Below, in pieces: positions 63,508 through 64,000 of a stretch of 64,000 bases of DNA. A program made the translations under genes and the position numbers. Position 1 is the first letter of the stretch, and each line of letters starts with the position of its first letter. The notes under the pieces are model-generated. The model made no database searches. It was given only the letters and a program-made list of their open reading frames with translations, and was not told where the DNA came from. This DNA is from Psoroptes ovis (lineage: Eukaryota; Arthropoda; Arachnida; Sarcoptiformes; Psoroptidae), in NCBI GenBank assembly GCA_002943765.1, contig PQWQ01000001.1:5305501-5369500 (forward strand), given 5' to 3'.

Positions 63508-63594
63508 TTAGGTTGTCCGAAAAGTTCTGGCCGATTCTCTTTGAGCAACTGTATTCGATTAAGCTGAATGAACTTTTCGGACAATAACCCAATA
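63508..63594 (-). mobile_element. Palindromic MITE copy 46, subfamily A
   Basis: Left TTAGGTTGTCCGAAAAG and CTGGCCGATTCTC, centre AACTGTATTCGATTAAG, right CGGACAATAACCCAA. Confidence 0.9.
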
Positions 63595-63617
63595 ATAATT
63601 TTCATTTAAATTTAATG

Positions 63618-63638
63618 ATGTGTGTGTGTGTGTGTGTG
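63618..63638. repeat. GT microsatellite
   Basis: (GT)10 in the right-hand intron. Confidence 0.9.
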
Positions 63639-64000
63639 TTATAACCATTAATGAATAAATTAAATCAAATAAATTAAGTGAATGAATCAATGAATAGAGT
63701 ATTAATGAATGAATAAATAAATAAATGAAATTTTAAAGAGTTGAATGAATCAAAACAATAACCAGAACAAAACTAAACAAAATCAAAATCAATCAATTGT
63801 TTATTGTGGTTTTGAATATTTCAAATATTTAAATTTTGAATATTTCAACATTTTAAACATGTTTATTTTGAATATTCAGCACATAATACCAATAATTATT
63901 GACGTATCTCGGTGCAAATTCAATCATGTATTGTTCTGTTTGTTTTTCTGGCAATAATTTGCACCGAAAAAAGCCTTTGAAAGCCTTTAAAATTCATGAT

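Larger units (their letters stand above)
46228..64000 (+). other. Likely long first intron of the gene starting at 46177
   Basis: Nearly 17.8 kb without any coding sequence I can support. It contains 15 MITE copies (48954-63594), two copies of a second palindromic family, a hAT-like element, minisatellites near 49450, 50884 and 56005, and several microsatellites. Open frames up to 172 codons (60633-61151) are low-complexity, Phe/Ile/Asn-rich and carry simple repeats. Confidence 0.45.

Noticed and set aside
877..63594. Regularly recurring palindromes resembling a dispersed CRISPR-like or regulatory array
   Set aside because: Spacing is irregular, both orientations occur, ends are TA-flanked mariner-type repeats, and the genes are eukaryotic and spliced; a MITE family explains them.
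1..64000. tRNA or rRNA genes, endogenous viral elements, full-length transposase
   Set aside because: Looked for on both strands by eye; no cloverleaf with box A/B, no conserved rRNA segment, no reverse transcriptase, capsid or DDE/D frame was seen.

Overview
The window looks like nuclear DNA of an arthropod. It is strongly AT-rich, has spliced genes with GT-AG introns and a chitin-modifying enzyme, and carries a very high density of short inverted-repeat transposons. Protein character, base composition and compact coding exons suggest an acariform mite (dust or scabies mite type). That assignment is inference, because no rRNA or mitochondrial marker is present.

Layout. (1) 1-37999, minus strand: most of a netrin receptor UNC5. 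I reconstruct eight coding exons joined in consistent phase: signal/N-terminal exon, Ig1 split over three exons, Ig2, two thrombospondin type-1 repeats, then the membrane segment and start of the cytoplasmic part. The gene runs off the left edge, so ZU5/UPA/death domains are not in the window. Introns range from 67 bp to about 20.5 kb. (2) 38000-40858: divergent intergenic region. (3) 40859-42987, plus strand: five-exon secreted chitin deacetylase-like protein with a CBM14 chitin-binding domain and a CE4 domain whose first metal/catalytic motif lacks its two Asp. (4) 43571-44760, plus strand: two-exon CTU1/NCS6, the tRNA 2-thiolation enzyme. (5) 46177-46227, plus strand: a likely 17-codon first coding exon of an unrecognised gene; everything from there to the right edge reads as one intron of at least 17.7 kb.

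The striking non-genic content is a family of about 80-bp palindromic mariner-type MITEs, analogous in architecture to human MADE1. I count 46 copies, spaced on average 1.4 kb apart, in both orientations, in at least three subfamilies: A (internal motif CATTCGGCTTAATC, 24 copies), B (internal TTATATCGTAG, 16 copies) and C (CCCATAAG-type ends, 3 copies), plus 3 divergent ones. Nearly all lie in introns of UNC5 or of the right-hand gene; none lies in the compact 40.2-48.9 kb gene block. Other elements are a 183-bp hAT-like element with TTCTCAACC ends, a two-copy 120-bp palindromic family, several perfect hairpins, minisatellites and microsatellites.

The genes are not a pathway: axon-guidance receptor, cuticle/peritrophic chitin modification and tRNA modification are neighbours only. 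CDA, CTU1 and the 46.2-kb exon share a strand; UNC5 is divergent from them.
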